A stretch of 64,000 nt of DNA. Origin: Collybia mongolica. Its lineage: Eukaryota; Basidiomycota; Agaricomycetes; Agaricales; Clitocybaceae. Where the stretch lies: assembly GCA_013420905.1 (NCBI GenBank), contig JAAXNY010000013.1:1922001-1986000 (forward strand). The letters are read 5' to 3'. Shown here in pieces: positions 22,269-34,884 of the stretch. The notes beneath the pieces are model-generated. The model made no database searches, was not told where the DNA came from, and worked only from the letters and a program-made list of their open reading frames with translations. Position 1 is the stretch's first letter. Each line of letters opens with the position of its first letter. A program made the position numbers and the translations under genes.

Positions 22269-24486
22269 GGGGGAGTGACTCCCTGGAACGACCATGACAA
22301 CGTCGGATACAACTGATGAAGTTCTCCACTTTGATGCTGAACCCGTATCCACACCCGAAACCTTGAACTACCTCGTCACCATGACTATCAACATACTCAA
22401 GGAAACGCCCTCCATTTCTGGCACCGTAGTGTACAAGCACGCTAACCAGTGAACTCAACGTCACCGTATTCAAGTGCGCTTCTTGATGCTGAATGACAAC
22501 ACCCCGAAGGGCAGGGGTAGCTCTTCCTGTACATCTACATCTATCCATGCTTTCGACAATGAATCAGTTAGCCAATGGTTCAGGCAATAAACCCTACCTG
22601 GATATCAATGAACGAAGGACATCATGGTGGTCTTACCCGGCTTCGGCTTCAACGGCGGTTTATTGCTGACGTCCCGAGGAACTCTTCCCTCAATATACCC
22701 AGGGCTTCAGGGGGTCTGGTTTCAATGCTTGCTGCATAGATCTCTCCGACCCATGTCGATAATTATCGCTTCAAGGTACCCAACGCCGACGCCGAGAAGA
22801 ACAATCCCGCGGAGCCCGGACGTCTGTACGACGTATGGGTTACATTGACATTACATAGCGTGGGCGCGTCGTGTTGATCGTGTGCCTAAAGTCTCCCTGC
22901 CCTAACTTCATCAGCCGCCCAGTCCCCGACTGATCAAGTTGAGCGAGCCCTACCAACAATAACCCCTGCTGGACACATACTCATCCACCCACCGAGGCTC
23001 CCGAGGACACTGTCCATGGATTTCGAAATCCTCTGGCCTTGCTCCTGAGTTTGTGTGGCTGTTCGTTCAAAAACACCACGATATTGGTGGGACAAGTACC
23101 GTGGAGGAGTTGCAATGGAGTTGTGAATGGAGCGCAGCACCCCATATAGATCATCCCCTCCCCGGTTGCTCAGTTATAAATAGCTTTTTCGAGTTACAGT
23201 TACCGACCATCCGCATCTCAACAACGTCGCCACAGAATCACACACAACCCTATAACGAGGGCTGTGCTGGGTCGCCGAGCGCTATATACTTGATTTAATA
23301 GTGCGCCTTTACCCCTTCCCACAACCCGTACACTTGCCAAGAGATCCATTTGGAAATAAGGTTGATGGATCAGTGATTGAGGCTCAGGGGTTCATAATCG
23401 CACCCTATTGCAATGGAGCCATACCAACGAAAACTCTGAGCTTGCATGAAGTACTTGGCTTGGCACCACGTCGAATGACAGTCAAACGGCATAACCAGAT
23501 CTTCTGTCAATGCAGAACTGAGTCCACAGGGTCAGAACCAACGGAGTTTGGTCAGATCCGTGCATGGTATGTGGTAAGTGATTAACGACGACTGTTCCAT
23601 CACCCTGCAATACAGGGACGGTGACCTCAGAGATCCGCCGAAAACCCTCTAACAGTCACATTCTTTCACCGGCATGCGCGAGCGCGCGCGACCATGGTGC
23701 GTCTGGCATTGTGAGGTACCAGGGCACATCACTGCTGGGATCATGCTCGACCACCGGCTACAAGACTCCGTCGTCCACGCAGTTTAGAAGGTCTGGATCA
23801 CACTTGAATAGCCGCTGTCTGGCCATTCCTCGGTGTATACACGCTTCATGACTGATTAATGTATTGGTTGACAAATGAAGGCCTACCGAGAGAAATCCCA
23901 TTTCGGATTCAGATTTTTGGGGTTCCGGACTAAGGTATCGACGCTTACTACAGTCTATCTTACAAAAAATAATAATAATTTTTTCGAGTTCTTGGGCGGA
24001 AGCGCAAAGAATGAGAACTCATAAGGCTATCAGATGGCCATCGCGATACGCGATCACAGTACTCAGGCTTTCTGACCTCATGGGAGTTCGCCCCATGATC
24101 GGTTGTGTGTCTGGGTTTATGAAGCGAGCCCGAAGGGAACATGTTCAGGCTCTTTCGGGTAAAGTGGGTTGGAAAAAGTATCACAGGCGTTGTCCCCACA
24201 TGTAAAATGCCGAGCGTAACACAAGACAGAAACCAAGCCGAAACCTGTGTGATTCATTGAAGTTGTCAACCTTATTCTAATGGTGATAATAAGGAGGCAA
24301 TATGCTAATTTAAAGGCAGTTTAAGTGTTAAGGACATAGCAGAACGTGTCAAGAAGTGCACGCTTTATGCCATGCTTTAAGAGATGGTATTAAGTATTGC
24401 AATTGGACTTGCGATCTTTTTACATGCAAAGAGTATGTGATTACAGCTATACTGTAATAAATATATTATATCCACGATTCGTACCA
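22269..24486. other. no supported gene; possible relics
   Basis: Around 22640-22875 one plus-strand frame contains VDNYRFKVPNADAEKNNPAE and GRLYDVWVTLTLHS, broken by a stop just upstream. It looks like the end of a dead gene, but I cannot name it. A TATA-like TTATAAATAG lies at about 23174. The remainder, to the 3' end of the permease gene, shows only short unmatched ORFs. Confidence 0.35.
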
Positions 24487-27128
24487 TCATGGCCCACGTC
24501 GAGAGAAAACAAGATTAGTTGGAGAACAGGATGCGATAGATACGGACGTGCAGGGGAGCACGTCTGCGCTCTGCTCGCCACTAAAAAACGAAAGGAAGTC
24601 AGTTAAAGCTAGAGCATATCTTAAACCAGAACGCACGTCTCGCATCTCTTGGACTGTGAGCCAACTCTTTCGGCCAGACTAAAATAATCAACGGGGTGAG
24701 AACGTGACATCAAAACAGAGAAGTTGATGCATACGTCGAGGTCGATCTCTGAGGCTCTCCGGGGTGTAGTGCGTTTCCATGCGTAACCGATGACGTAGAA
24801 CATGATCATGACAGGCATAGCAAGGTATGAGGCTGAAGGAAAATGTCAGGCTCTTTTTTTTTGAGAAAGAAAGATGAACGCACAGAAGAACGCCTCAGCA
24901 ACTTTCTGGGGATTGTCAGACATTCCACCAATGGGCCATATTGCCTGGGAAGCTATGAGGTTGGATGCAATGGTTGGGTTTCACGAGAAGACATACGACG
25001 TAGAACTGTGCAATGAGAACCAGGGCGAGGAGAATTACACCGAACCAGGAACCATAGACGCCACCCAACGCGCGGAAGGGAAGCTCCTCGACGGAGTGGC
25101 CTTGCAATTTCCAAGCCGCCCTGAAGCGGATACTAAACGAAACGAGGTTAGTCGGAAGATCAATGAGTAGTTAAAGTCACTCACTGGCACAGGCAGATAG
25201 CCATCCATGTGAAAAGAGTCGAGAGGCCGGAAAGAGCAAGGAGCCAATTGACTGATACCATTATTAATGAAAATCGACCTAGCCACAAATAGCGACGACT
25301 TACAGACGATATCACCAGCAGCCACAACGTTGACGTAGGCGAGGGGACCCCAAGCCAGAATTGCAATGACGGACCACAGAGGCCGACTTGACTTGTCAAC
25401 TACGTAGTGTCGTGAGTATCACAAAACTGCTCGGCGTGAAGAAAAGCGAACCATAAGCAAAGATCCTAGGCGCGTATCCGGTTTCTGCGAGGGCAGCAAG
25501 AGTTCTTGAGCCAGCATACACACACGAGAGACCGATGGAAAGAACGGATATGCAGATAGTGATGTTAACGAAGTCTATCAAAAGATGATTAGTCATGAAC
25601 AGATAGTACAGAGGAATAAGACGAACGGTTGATGCCATCAATCTTAGCATTGTCGAGGGTGATGACGAAAGGCGAAGCGGCAGCCCCTCCTCCTCCGAGA
25701 AGTCTGGGTTCGTCCCATGGGATCAAAAGACCGATGACAGTGAGCGAAGTGATGTAAATGACGGTCTAGGATAGTGTCAGAAAACGAATCAAGGAAACAA
25801 ACCCTAAGACTTACAATACGCCAGAAAGTACCCTTGACGGCAGCTAAACATCTCTTCAGCTATAAATACATCAATTAAGACTTATTACACACTAGGCATC
25901 GTGGCTCGGGGATTGGGTGTCTCAGAGGCAGCGAGACCGACAAGCTCCGTACCAGCGAAAGAGAAGGCAGCTATATTCAACAAATGTTGGTACTACGGTG
26001 ATAATTCGCAAGCAAAGCAGCTCACCAGTGACGAATACGGAGCATACACCTTGGAAGCCGTGCGCAAAAGCACCAGCCTCACTCCACGTTTTACCACCTA
26101 TGTACGAATTGTATATTCCATCGTTAGGCCCACCACCACATATGCAGATACTATTGTGGGTGTCAGCCTTTCATAATGACATGAGAGCGATGCCGCAACT
26201 TACATGCCGATGAAGATAAACATGACGACGACGAATAGCTTGAGACATGAAGACCAAAATTCTTCCTCTGCGAAACCGAGCGTTCCGAAGACAGAGAAAA
26301 TGACTATAGAAGAGGTCAGAGGCGTACGGTGAAAAGCACAGACGAGAAACGTACTGATCAATGCGTAAAATATTGAAATCCAGGCGGCTATTGGTAAAGG
26401 AGTGTTCCAATATTGCACAGTTGTTCCAGCGACCGTAATTTCCAGTGGAAGTACAATAGCCCATTGGAATACGTAATTCCAACCCATGGCGAAAGCGAAA
26501 GAAGGATCCAAGAATCGTCCGGCGAGAGTGTAGAAACCACCAGATACAGGGTACAAAATACACATTTCGCCAAGAGCCTGGATGTGCATTTTAAGTATTG
26601 GCGACCCTGCTTAGATCTTGTAAGAAAACTTACCTGAGTGACGTTGATCAACATGAATCCCATCAAAACCCATGCGATAATGATACCGGCTGGACCACCT
26701 CTGTGCAACGCAGATCCTGAGCCGACGAATAGACCAGTACCGATACTTCCACCTAAGAGATGATGAGCTCGCAGAAATAGAGAAGAGGGATCAAGTAACA
26801 CACCGACTGCAATCATCTGCAGATGCCTGGGCTTCATCTTCTGTTGCAACATGGGATTGTCGGCCCGAACCCTTTCGACATCTTCGACATTGGCCTGTCC
26901 TGCGATAACCTGACCACTATGAGAAAAAAAAAACGTCAAGCCAGAACGAACGCAGGAAGATATTTGTACAACTTACCCAGTGGTTCCCGGAGCACGTTTA
27001 AAACTCTCGAAAGAAAGACCGACGCGAGTCCAGATACTCTCCTTCGACGGATCGTAGAACTCTACCCTAGGTGCGGAGCCCGAGCTGACGCTCGAGACCT
27101 CGAATTTCTCGTCTTTCTTTTGCTCCAT
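24487..27128 (-). CDS. amino-acid permease (YAT family, APC superfamily)
   Basis: This multi-exon gene starts at ATG 27128 (MEQKKDEKFEVSSVSSGSAP). The N-terminal cytosolic part runs to MKPRHLQMIAVGG, followed by SIGTGLFVGSGSAL, the substrate-binding first transmembrane helix of the family. RGGPAGIIIAWVLMGFMLIN, ALGEMCILYPVSGGFYTLAG and FAMGWNYVFQWAIVLPLEIT follow, and then further hydrophobic helices. AAFSFAGTELVGLAASETPN is the classical helix-6 block (about 26000-25900). A late segment is PVMIMFYVIGYAWKR, then SGRKSWLTVQEM. At least ten short introns are needed. The protein should import amino acids across the plasma membrane by proton symport. The stop is uncertain, because the frame chosen after the last intron runs to 24487 while another ends at 24621. 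Confidence 0.9.
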
Positions 27129-29068
27129 GGCCAATGTGAGCGGGGTAGGAAGGTGGAAGGTGGGGGAAGTTCGAAGACTTGGGGGTCGGGTATTTATGTC
27201 GGTTGCAAACCTCGAATCGTTAACCCCTGGAATATCAAATATTCAAGAAGAAAATATTTGACTTGGCCATCGGGATCTTTCCCAATGGGTCCATGACATT
27301 ATTTTCTTCTTGGACCCTTGCGATTGAATACACATGGATCTTGGATCGGGCAGATCGCCTCAGCATCATTTTCAATCTTGCGCTTCTGTATCTCGGGGAA
27401 TCACGAGGGCGCTTGTGCCTCATCACCGCATGGAACACTGTCTTGCGTCTGAAAAGGGCGAGATCGGCCAGCATGGAAGCAGTCGAGAAAATGCCTGAAA
27501 AATCTCCAAATCGTTATCATAAGTCGAAAATGGGCGCGATATTCGTATACCTTCGCAATCAGGATACTAGGCGACAGTCTCGTAAACGAACTTGACAGTC
27601 ACGATTGAGCTATTCAATTTCAACCATATTTTCCAACTTCCCCACATCGTGGAGTACCGAAAATGGAGGCACAGCCCGCCTTCGTCGACCATGATCCGAA
27701 CCGATATTTCCTGGAGCTCAGAGGTAAGTTACAGCGTAGGATTAGGGAAAGCACCAAAAATTCGAAACGCACTTGGATGGAGATTCTCGGAATAGATTGT
27801 TTGTACTTGTTAAACCCGATGGTTACCGGTAAACTCCAAGCACAGGTTTTACTTGGCTGGCCTTGGCTGGCGAAACAGCATGTGCTCAAGGTCATCATCA
27901 ATCAAGGGCGCACATTCCCCTCGCATGCACCTCAGGCCGCAGTACTCAGCTCCAGTCCAGCTTTTGAGCATCGGGCAATTTTGGCGGCTCAGAGAGGTGC
28001 CACACAACAGGCTCCGTCGGTTTTCGAAAGGTCGTGAAATTTCGTCCGAGTCGGGGCCCGAATCATGTATGACGACCTCTAGATGGACCGGATCTCTTTC
28101 ATTAGTAAGGACGAGAGGACAGCGATACCGTACCCAGTCACAGCAAGAATATTTCATTCTTCCCTCACACTGGGCTTGCTGTCGAACATCGATCAATGTT
28201 CCTCGCTTTGTGGCGATTATGTCTGATTTCGCATAGCTTGACAGCAATCAACATGTGTCGTCGGGTATGCCCCGCAATCGTCCTGGGGAATAGACGCCCA
28301 ACATAACAAATACGCTCATTATACGTGTCTTCCGGACAACAACCAGTTTTATTCGTGAGGCGAGTATTTGAAATCCGGCGTCGTCGTTATAGTGCACTGA
28401 TTCGATCGAAATCGGTAATCCCCAGTGAGGTGGTTGCCTGTGATCACATTGGGTTCGGCGGAGTAATGTATTGCAGGTCGATACCTAATCCGCACCCGTG
28501 AACGGAATGTCCTCCGCTCCTGGAAGCAAAGGGCGCAGGGACTACTAGTGTATTGGATGCTCAAGTCTTTTTGCTCAGCCCAAACGACCCAAAACTTGAC
28601 CGGGGATGCTGGAAAATGACAGTTTACGTCATTATCAGATTTCGTAACGATCCTTCGAAAGGGTTTCTCTCGAAGAGCGCCGTTCATGTTATCTGAGTTT
28701 TTAACGTGTGTAATCATTGCAGCGCTCATGTATCTTCCGCGAGATATTGGGATTCTCGAGCATACGTGACGTCTCGCCAAGGCAAAGCTACGCCCTTGAA
28801 GTTCAGGCATCGTGCTGCTACGTCCGTTACCCACCCATCATCCTGCATCCATGCTACCATCACACTTTCCACCTGATATATATACTCTTTGTCAGATGCG
28901 ACATTTGCCGTCACGAGTTTGAACAAAAGCTTAAGTACGTGGAGTTTGAGATTACTTGGCTTGTACCATGGCTGACTCTGTGTCACATAGATTCGACTCC
29001 ACGAAATAATCCTTGATAATGAAGGGGAAAGTCAAAGGAAAGTCACCAAACGGATGAGGCGTTCCCAG
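27129..29068. other. no supported gene
   Basis: The first few hundred bases should include the permease promoter. ORFs at 27263-27595 and 27663-28037 (plus; the latter begins MEAQPAFVDHDPNRYFLELR) and 28349-28834 (minus) have no recognised domain. The 27663 ORF has GT..AG pairs around it and might be the first exons of an unknown gene, but no convincing downstream continuation was found. Confidence 0.35.
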
Positions 29069-29932
29069 CTAAAGTGAATAAAATACTTCAACCTTAGCTG
29101 TGAAAATATGATTACTCCATCCAGGATACTACGGAGAAAAGAAGTAGGATTTTGAGCAAGTAGTGCGGTTACAAGAGTAAGTATCATACCTTGGCTTTTG
29201 CTATAATTGCGATTGCGTCTCCGGGAGCGAGAGAGTCGACAAATCCATAACCAGAACCAGAACCTGTGTCGAGATCTTCTTCAGCTTCGACGATTGTGTG
29301 GCCCTCATATACGCCGCTCTTAAACCACACAATCTCATGGCTTGCGGTGGTCGAGGACGCACGGACGTTTCTTTGCAGGCGCCACGTTTTCTTTTTATTC
29401 ACAGGGTTGACTCCCGCAAGTTCTAAGTGATTCTGCTGCTCAAATCCAGAGCCGGAGGTTCGATAGATTCCTGTTTCAAACCAAGACCACGATCCGTGGT
29501 AGGGACCTGATTTTGAGTTAGCGCATGTACTTGACACGTGAATTGATAAGGAATACCAGGCATGTTCGGCTCTCCGCCCCAGCCTTGGTCACGGCTTTTC
29601 AGAGAGAACTTTATCATCTTCACATTGACCAGCGCGCCTGTACCCAGCCGATCCACCAGGAGGGGCGGCGCCATGAGGTAGATAAAGCCGTCGAGGTTTT
29701 CAGATGTTACTATCATAGGGCGCGTCTCTTCACTGACAATGCTTGGCCAGTATATGGCAAAGTCTAAGACTGCATCTACAAGCTCGAGGGGCAGAAATTT
29801 ATGCAGAAGGTTTCTAGCCGTACGGGCATCCTCTTCTGAAATAGGCGTGTATTGGTTTACTTTATTGTTGGTAGAGGTCCTTTGGTCACTCTTCTCAAAT
29901 CTACGCCGATTGCTTGATAATGTTACTCCCAT
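29069..29932 (-). CDS. conserved fungal protein with a C-terminal all-beta domain
   Basis: Three exons splice to about 250 residues. The N-terminal third (MGVTLSSNRRRFEKSDQRTS, then LLHKFLPLELVDAVLDFAIY) resembles the short F-box-like helix found at the start of many fungal proteins. The rest carries blocks I recall from an uncharacterised fungal family, seen alone or next to ankyrin repeats: KSRDQGWGG, YHGSWSWFETGI, WRLQRNVRASSTTASHEIVW, DSLAPGDAIAIIAKAKYPGW and KVEVFYSL at the end. Introns at about 29506-29553 (GTATTCC..CAG) and 29130-29190 (GTATGATAC..TAG) keep frame. Its role is unknown. It stands alone, with no neighbour close enough to suggest a pathway. Confidence 0.75.
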
Positions 29933-31721
29933 CAGAGCTAATCAGTGCAGCTTAGAGATGCGATGACTTCAAGGATGAAAGTTTGTACGCTTAGCGCGTG
30001 AGACAATGAGACGAGTCAGAGGCGAGATATCGTGTGATGGGGGATCCCATGTTGTGCATGTTATGCACCACGTGGGTTGGAGCAGTGATTTTCGAGTGGA
30101 TTTTATTATTGATAACTACTACGTCGAGTTCTAGTTGAGTGTACTTTGGTAGATGCTACACCAGTGGAGGTACTGAGAAGTCCAGATGATTAATACCACT
30201 AGTTGAGGCCAAGGGACTCAGGCCTTACTCGAAGAATAGAAAAAATAGACTGTCACCCCCTTCTGTTGTATGAAACGCCCCACAACGGATACCTCCTGAG
30301 ATTCAAAATTTAATGATCGTGATTCGTTCGATGATCAGAATGACTGTATCCGATATGATATGGGTTTTCTTTGAAGCTACCAGGGTCACCGATCAAACAA
30401 CGAATTCAGGTTGAAATTGGGAAATAAGCGCTCGAGGCTCGGCAATTAAATAATTCATCGCCAGTCTGGGGCAGTCTATATTTTTTTAGGCGTTTGGAGG
30501 AAAAAATCTGTTTTATGAAGAAAGCGAAGAGAACACGTCGTAGGCCATTGAAGGAACGTTGAACTCACAGATTACGGAGATTGTGATGGGAGGACTGGGT
30601 CCCAAGAATTCTCATTCCCGCTCCTTCCCGGTGGTTACATCCCGAGCCGAAGGCCGCAACGATTTTGATCTGGTTTCGAGGATTAGGCGCCAGTTTGCTC
30701 CAATGTGAAATATGCGTGAGGTGTTCAACGGCCCCCTACTTCGAAGTGGGGGAAAGTGGGGTAGTGTGGGGTAATAGACCACTGTCCAAGGCCAAGGAGG
30801 GGAGTCTGTCACTGCTCGTCTGTGGTTGGCCTGTGGATCCGACGAGAAAGCTCGATTGCTGCCGCACTGGGCATAAACTTTTCACCACAAGTGTGATTTG
30901 GGGCTTGATTGACGGATCCAAGTTTCCAGGAACAACTGTATCAAGGTCAGTCTCGGGAAGAATGAACGTATATAGACCAGGGCACAGGGGCACAGTTGAA
31001 TGTCGTTGGTATTTGGCAGTCGCGGATCGAAAATCATGATAGAGGTGGATGTAACTCGCTTCGAAATGAAAATGAAACAACTCGAATTCGAATACTCCTA
31101 TTTCAAGCAATAGTCTTTATATTTTTTTTAGCGCTGGCGCTTGAGCATAACATAGTTAAGATTTGACGTTCCAGAAGATCGTCTTCCACCAAGACGTGGT
31201 CCGCATGTTATGGTCTGCCCAACTTGGCGAATAATCAGGGGACGAGCGCTCCATCAGATGTGTTGATACGACGACTGACTTCTTTTTGCAAAGGACCTGG
31301 CTAGTAAATTGCAGTACCTGAAGCGGGGGGCGGACTCAGGCACTAATGCCTGTTCGAAAGGTGAGATGTGGTGTGGTTGGAGGAGGAAGGAGGTGTGCTG
31401 TAACATTCACGTTAAATAATATTAATATGTACGAATGAGTTGTCTTCTCAAACAGATAACAGGAAGATAATGTGGTCACTAGCCCCCAAAAAAGTGGTGG
31501 TTAGGCACTGATTTTAAACAGACTTCAACGGGAATCAGAGAACATTCGACTTTGTCCTGATCAGATTCGTACGCCAGATGGCGAATACAAAAAAGTCTGT
31601 ACTACAAGCGAATACATAAGAAGAGTCGCGAGGGATCATAAACAGATGTCAAAATGTCACCAAGCACACCCCAGCAGCGGCTGGCAGCCTCGCCGATGGG
31701 GAAATCACAGGAATACAGATC
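29933..31721. other. no supported gene
   Basis: This region includes the likely promoter of the 29069-29932 gene at its left end and about 1.7 kb of sequence with no ORF worth reporting. The overlapping ORFs at 30612-31110 mirror each other on the two strands and show no domain. Confidence 0.45.
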
Positions 31722-34700
31722 TCATCTCAGACCACTCTCTAAATTCGTGGCGAACCTTCCTTCTCCATACCCTTGCGTATAACCATTATTTCCGGGGCTG
31801 TCCGTGCCTCTCAATGGTGGACCGCCGCCAGTTTCACCAGGTAGCGAACCGCTATTCATATAGGCACTAAGGTAGTCATAATCATCATCATCCACTGGAA
31901 CCGGTGGAAGGATGTTTGTGGGCGGTGGCTGTGGCGGAGGCGTCTGCCTAGAGATAGAATTGGACGGACCCCTAGACATAGGTGACGCCTCGCGCTGTTG
32001 TGGGTACGGCGAACTGGGCAAACGTTTCTTGAACGACAGGGGACTCGTGTCTGACATCGGCACCCCCATACCGATATCCCCGCTCGCCATCCGCTGCGGT
32101 GGACGCTTAAACGCTGCTGCTGAGATGGTCCGCGCCCCAGCTGGGATTTGAGAGTTTAGTGATGACGTCGATTTGGTGATGGGGGAGTTCGTGACGCCGA
32201 GTCCGCGTGGATATTCTGGTGGAGTTTGATAAGGTGACTGATTAATGGGAGAAAATCGGGCTGGTGAGTTGTCGGGGAGGTTGATCGCTGGAGGGATGCT
32301 GGTGTTGAGTCTCGGACCTGTGGGACTCAATGGAGAACTCTGTCCATCACGTGACGTGTGTGGTTGAGCGTCGTCTTGTGGTTCGTGGGGGTGTGAATGA
32401 GGCTCAGTGTATGTTTGAGTTGGGGAGTACGGTGCAGAGCTTATGTATGGGGAGGAACCTGGATAGGGCAATGTCCCAGCATCCGATCCTGGTCGTGGTG
32501 AAGGCGTGCGCATTGCAAAGGGTGCAGTCGGCGGCGCCAGTGGAGACATATCACTGCTTGATCGAGGCGAACCACTGAATCCTAGACTGGATTGTGGTGT
32601 TTGCCCACGATCGGGGCTTGTTTCACGGACCGAAGCAACATCCTTGGCAACTGGTACAGGAGGATTAAAATTGAGTGAGTCTAGCTCCCGACTGATCTCG
32701 CGCGCCGCAGCCGCATTGAGCGCTCGCTCTTCATCCTCTGGGCTCATAGCCGGAGGTGGAATGCGTTGTTGGTTTTGGAATCGATGATCAACAGTTGGGG
32801 ATATCCGCTGGGCAGTGGTTGGCGAGATCTCTTCGCTATTGGAGCTTAGGCGGTTAGATGGGGATGCTGCGTGACCTGTGGTGAAAGGTGGAATGAACAA
32901 GATGTGACGACTTGCAGATACTTATCTGATGACATACCTGAATCTATAGATGGCCTGTGCTGAGATTGTTGTATATATTGCGGCGGATGTCCATTGGACG
33001 GCTGGTGCGGGCCTCCGCGCCTGTCAATCTCCTCATCGACATCGCTCACTCGGCCAAATCTTACGTGCTTCCCTACATCATGGCCTCCTGGATGGGGTCG
33101 TTGATCGATATCGTGATCGTGATCGTCGTTTGGGCTTGCCATATAAGCTAACAACGCATCGTCATCCGGGCCATTAGGAGAATGCCTGCCTGTTTGACCT
33201 GCGTTTGAGGGAGGGTAGACTCCACCTTGACTTTGTGGGCTAGCGTTGTAGTCTTGCACCGACCCAGTATACGTACCAGGCGGCGGGCCTTGAGGTGGAG
33301 AGTACATGGGTGCATTCGCATTCGCCGGCGCCGGTCGATCTATACTGACCCGCGGAGGGACCTCATGCTGTTGTTGCTGTTGGGAAGTGCCGAGAGCTTC
33401 AGCGATAGAGGACGAAAATGAGTTGCTGACTTCTTGGTGCGCGTTAAGCGATGGAGGTTCATCACGAAGAGTGTACGCGCTACCTCCAGGACCACGAGTT
33501 TTCACAGGGAAAGTCGCAAACCGACCCGCACCCCCTGGACCCGGAGGGTCGATTGGCGACGATGGACCTTGGTTCACCCCAAAGTCATCGACACTCCGTC
33601 GTGGTGCAGGCTCATGCTGTTCAATCTGCGGGTAGTGCGGCATTGATTGCGAAGCATATTGTGGCTGGGTGGGCGACCCTGGGGCACTCATGTTCGATTG
33701 ATCGAGGAAGCGCCCTGTTCCGAGGTTTTGGGGAGGTAGCAAATAGTTTGGTGGCTCGTCACTCGCAGGAGGCATGTCATTGGGATGGTAAGGCGACCAG
33801 CCGCCTGAAGCTGGGGGAAGAGGAGCGCCTGTCCTAGCGTCGGCAGCGTCGCCTTGATAAGATGTGTGTTGTGGATGTTGGGGGGCGTTATATTGCTGAG
33901 GTTGGTTGGGGCGTTGAGAATTGGAAGATGGGACCACCGATAAGGCAACTTCATTGATGCATCGATGAGCTTCAGATACTAAGGATTCAATCTTGGGGTG
34001 TCCGTAATACAAACTTCTGGGCAACCCTGGCTGGGTTTGTTCCTCCGGAATTTCCTGGACAATGTCATTAGGCGACGCACCATATAGATTATACAAGGAT
34101 TCCGCACCGCTATTACAAGTTTTCCAAACTCTCCAGCAATCTAAATTACATGTATTAGATGTTTACAGTCAAAATAGATGGCACTCACTGTTCCCTTCTC
34201 GGCACATTCTACCAACCCTCCGAATTTTAACCCCATCCATGCCCGCGTTGTAGTGCGCTTGAAATCACCTAACGCTGCCTCCTCCGACATGATTTCCGTG
34301 TCCAACGAACGAATTTCGGAGCGTAGCGAATTCAAGGTGTCTGTCTGCATTGGGAGGTTCTTGTGCTCAGGGCTCATCTTGCTCAACTTTCGCTCTGCAG
34401 ACTCCGCCTTTGCCCCTACATTTTTCCTACGACGCTTTAGTTCATCGAGGTTTTCCTCTCGAGTTCGAATAGATTTGAGGTGGTCCCGCATAGGGTGGCC
34501 GTGTGCCGCATATTGGGAGAGTGCAGACGAAAAGTGATTCAAGAGTGTTGTGGACGCACTTAAGGTGTCCTAGCATAAAACTTCAGCATACTATAGTGCA
34601 TATAGAAGGAAAAAGAAAACGCACCCCCAAGTCGTCGCCTTCGCCTGCTCCCCATGCCCTTAAAGCTTCCGACGCCTTCGTGAAGTCAACACTGAGTTTT

Positions 34701-34884
34701 TGTAGTCTGCAACGAAGCCATGTCAGTTCATCCATGCTAGACAACGTCCGAGAACCCACGATATAAGCACGACCTTCTCTGCGGTGATCAAGTCTTGTAA
34801 TGGTCTGAGATCCTTGTTACCACCAAGAGAGGGTATGGTGGAGTTATGCGCGATTTTTGTTGCTGCCGATTTGAACATTGACAT
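31722..34884 (-). CDS. PIL1: Pil1/Lsp1 eisosome core protein with a long disordered tail
   Basis: Six exons give about 950 residues. The start MSMFKSAATKIAHNSTIPSL leads into the BAR-like core: LGGNKDLRPLQDLITAEK, LQKLSVDFTKASEALRAWG, HFSSALSQYAAHGHPMRDHL, the coiled-coil REENLDELKRRRKNVGAKAE, and AWMGLKFGGLVECAEKGT, then GEFGKL joined to EIPEEQTQPG by an intron (about 34057-34118). Pil1/Lsp1 proteins are usually about 300-350 residues. Here the core is followed by about 700 residues rich in Pro, Ser, Gln and Asn, including GAGRFATFPVKTRGPGGSAY and ending YGEGRFATNLESGLR. The protein should coat furrow-like plasma-membrane domains through its BAR core. The tail is presumably a scaffold or regulatory region. 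The intron at about 32880-32938 splits the tail and keeps frame. Confidence 0.9.

Noticed and set aside
22624..22875. Oxidase-like or phosphatase-like gene fragment suggested by VDNYRFKVPNADAE
   Set aside because: The block could not be matched to any family I know, and the frame is broken upstream, so no function is claimed.
33306..33837. Overlapping plus-strand ORFs of 64-128 codons
   Set aside because: They are antisense to the Pro/Gln-rich tail of the Pil1-type protein, whose frame is continuous.
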